Assembly (NCBI RefSeq): GCF_022524485.1
Contig: NZ_JAKXMK010000004.1
Span: 186,001-250,000 of the forward strand
Direction of reading: 5' to 3'
Origin: Pseudonocardia alaniniphila
GTDB lineage: Bacteria > Actinomycetota > Actinomycetes > Mycobacteriales > Pseudonocardiaceae
Length of the DNA: 64,000 nt
A program made the position numbers and the translations under genes. Position 1 is the first letter of the stretch. Every line of letters begins with the position of its first letter. The notes below the pieces were generated by a model. The model had not been told where the DNA came from and did no database searches. It worked only from the letters and a program-made list of their open reading frames with translations. Shown here piece by piece: positions 62,688 through 64,000 of this stretch.

Positions 62688-63113
62688 CTGGGGACGGTAA
62701 GCCGGTCACAGAGCGGTGACCTGCGGCGGGCTCTCCGCAATGGGGTGTCCTGGCTCGCGACGTTGGCTCGTCCGAGTTGGACGAGCCAAATGCGGCGTCC
62801 CGTGCCACTAGGAAGGTCGCGGCCATCGGTACCGGATACAGCGGCACCACCCTCGACAAGGTCGACCGGATCCGGCCAACACCAAGTCAGCGCCTGCCAC
62901 TACCGCCGCGGCGAACGACCGCCCGACTGATCAACTGCAGTACTAGGTCCGGTCCCTGAGTAGGTGAGTTGTTCGGACAAAGATTGCAGAATCGACAACG
63001 CTGCCCGCACCGCATCTGCTGGCCACCGCCATCGAGGAAGGCCGGGGCCTGTCCTCGAAGCGGCATCCCGACCGACAGCTCCTATCGTCTGCTGCCGGCC
63101 TGACGGCCCGGCC
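62688..63113. other. intergenic upstream of the ligase gene
   Basis: About 425 bases. It holds the inverted repeat at 62763-62789 and the 3' flank of the hydrolase gene. No gene is recognised on either strand. Confidence 0.45.
62763..62789. promoter_or_regulatory. perfect 11-bp inverted repeat upstream of the ligase gene
   Basis: TTGGCTCGTCC and GGACGAGCCAA are separated by 5 bases, about 75 bases before the ligase start. It may be an operator for that gene or a terminator for the gene at 63114-63842. Confidence 0.5.
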
Positions 63114-63842
63114 TCACTTCAGGTGCCGGGCGAAGAACCGGTTCCCGTCCCCCTCGAACTGCGGGACGCCGGTGTGTCCGCCCATATTGGCGTGCAGGGT
63201 CTTCTCCTTGGTGCCGAAGGTGTCGAACAGGTCCAGGGCCATCTGCCGGTCGTTTCCTTCGTCGTCCCACTGCAGCAGGACCTGCAGCGGAATGGTGACC
63301 TGCCGGGCCTCCTCGAACAGGATGCGGGGCACGAAGCTCCCGGCGAACAGAAGGGCGGCCGAGATGCGCGGCTCGACCACCGCCAGCCGGATGCCGATGG
63401 CGATCACCCCTCCCGCGTACCCGACCGGGCCGCCGATCTCGGGCAGCGAAAGCAGGGCATCTAGGGCGGCCCGCCATTCCGGGACCGCCTTTTCGACCAG
63501 CGGCAGGACGAGCCGGTCGACGATCTCGTCGTCGACCGGCTCGCCGGCCTCCAGCGCCCGGCGCAGGTCGGCGCGGGCCTCCTGGGCGGCGGCGGAACGA
63601 GGTCGGTCACCGCTCCAGGGGAGCTCGATGGTGGCCGCGGCGAAGCCCTCGGCCGCGGAGTGCTGGGCCCGGGCAACCAGTCGAGGGTACATCTTGTGCA
63701 GTCCGCCGGGGTGGCCGAGCAGGATCAGCGGGGCCGGTGCGGATGCGGATCCGGGCGTCCACAGGATGCCGGGGATCTCGCCGAGGGTGAACCCGCGTTC
63801 GAGGACGCCGTCGTCGAGGCGCTGTTCGGAAGTGAATCGCAT
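63114..63842 (-). CDS. alpha/beta-hydrolase-fold protein without a recognisable nucleophile elbow
   Basis: A 242-residue protein. The fold is visible: APLILLGHPGGLHKMYPRLV, AAATIELPWSGDRP, LFAGSFVPRILFEEARQ, LLQWDDEGNDRQMALDLFD with the acidic residue, and MGGHTGVPQFE with the histidine. Where relatives have a GxSxG elbow, this protein reads GPVGYAGGVIAIGIRLA, with no serine. It may be non-catalytic, use another residue, or be mutated. It is monocistronic as far as the window shows. Confidence 0.75.
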   Translation of the reverse strand: MRFTSEQRLDDGVLERGFTLGEIPGILWTPGSASAPAPLILLGHPGGLHKMYPRLVARAQHSAAEGFAAATIELPWSGDRPRSAAAQEARADLRRALEAGEPVDDEIVDRLVLPLVEKAVPEWRAALDALLSLPEIGGPVGYAGGVIAIGIRLAVVEPRISAALLFAGSFVPRILFEEARQVTIPLQVLLQWDDEGNDRQMALDLFDTFGTKEKTLHANMGGHTGVPQFEGDGNRFFARHLK

Positions 63843-64000
63843 GGTCGTACCTTTCGGGAGTGCTCGTGAACGGCGCTCCCGGACGACCTATCGCCCGGCC
63901 GTGACCCCGAGGGGGAGCCCCCATGTCGATACTGCGTTCACGGGTACCACCTCCTCGATCTCTCACACGGCCGCCGGGAAAGTAGCTGTGGTCGCCGTGG

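Noticed and set aside
61735-62859. A 374-codon minus-strand frame overlapping the ligase
   Set aside because: Most of it is an out-of-frame reading of the ligase gene. Only its last ~20 codons (WRHPATFRRVRHDLQVDDL) are meaningful, as the displaced ligase end.
1-64000. tRNA or rRNA genes, including a tRNA as integration target
   Set aside because: I found no T-arm with matching acceptor and anticodon arms on either strand; short GTTCGAA-like strings stood alone.

Overview
The window is high-GC DNA with strong G/C at codon third positions, GTG/TTG starts, a WhiB-family regulator, a BTAD (SARP-type) domain protein, BldC/MerR-like helix-turn-helix proteins and an actinobacterial Tad/Flp pilus cluster. 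This points to an actinomycete, most likely of the Pseudonocardia/Amycolatopsis/Saccharopolyspora kind; that placement is inferred from gene content, not from a marker gene. Integrase, translocase, relaxase, ParB-like, SSB and Prim-Pol genes, an IS110 element and many decayed mobility genes mark it as an accessory, integrative or plasmid-like region.

Layout. (1) 1-8.7 kb: minus-strand defence-type genes: a STAND NTPase with a Cap4-like nuclease head running off the left edge, an SMC/RecF-like ATPase with a C-terminal zinc ribbon, and an Mrr-like nuclease with an N-terminal four-Cys module; a remnant of a large serine integrase lies between the last two. (2) 9.0-17.5 kb: a compact conjugative element of the FtsK/TraB-translocase type (excisionase-like HTH, phosphotransferase, TPR regulator, WhiB, small membrane protein, translocase, serine integrase). 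(3) 17.8-20.5 kb: a GmrSD-type modification-dependent nuclease with a RAMA-like tail, then a decayed DNA ligase. (4) 20.6-26.7 kb: ParB-like, two small proteins, SSB, Prim-Pol and another small protein. Four of these transcription units are preceded by copies of the same ~145-220 bp leader element and most are closed by strong hairpins. (5) 27.2-32.5 kb: exonuclease-BRCT pair, an IS110 element with a structured noncoding end, a broken MobC/relaxase pair and a broken MFS transporter. (6) 32.9-34.8 kb: an AT-richer OLD-family ATPase/TOPRIM nuclease. (7) 35.5-41.2 kb: small membrane proteins, then a tight five-gene minus-strand operon: Ycf46-like AAA+ ATPase, DUF1257/Ycf35-like protein, DUF2997 protein, a membrane protein with a helix-hairpin-helix tail, and a radical-SAM activase. 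(8) 42.1-47.7 kb: Mrr-type nuclease, then an intact MobC-like/relaxase module with two accessory genes. (9) 47.6-58.7 kb: a thirteen-gene Tad/Flp pilus operon joined mostly by 4-bp overlaps. (10) 58.9-64 kb: small proteins, a BldC-like HTH, an ArsR-like regulator, a frameshifted ATP-dependent DNA ligase and an alpha/beta-hydrolase-like protein without a visible nucleophile motif.

The genes read as layers of mobile DNA with defence cargo. The least explained units are the Ycf46-DUF1257-DUF2997-HhH-radical-SAM operon (37.3-41.2 kb) and the repeated 5' leader that seems to put the ParB/SSB/small-protein module under shared control.
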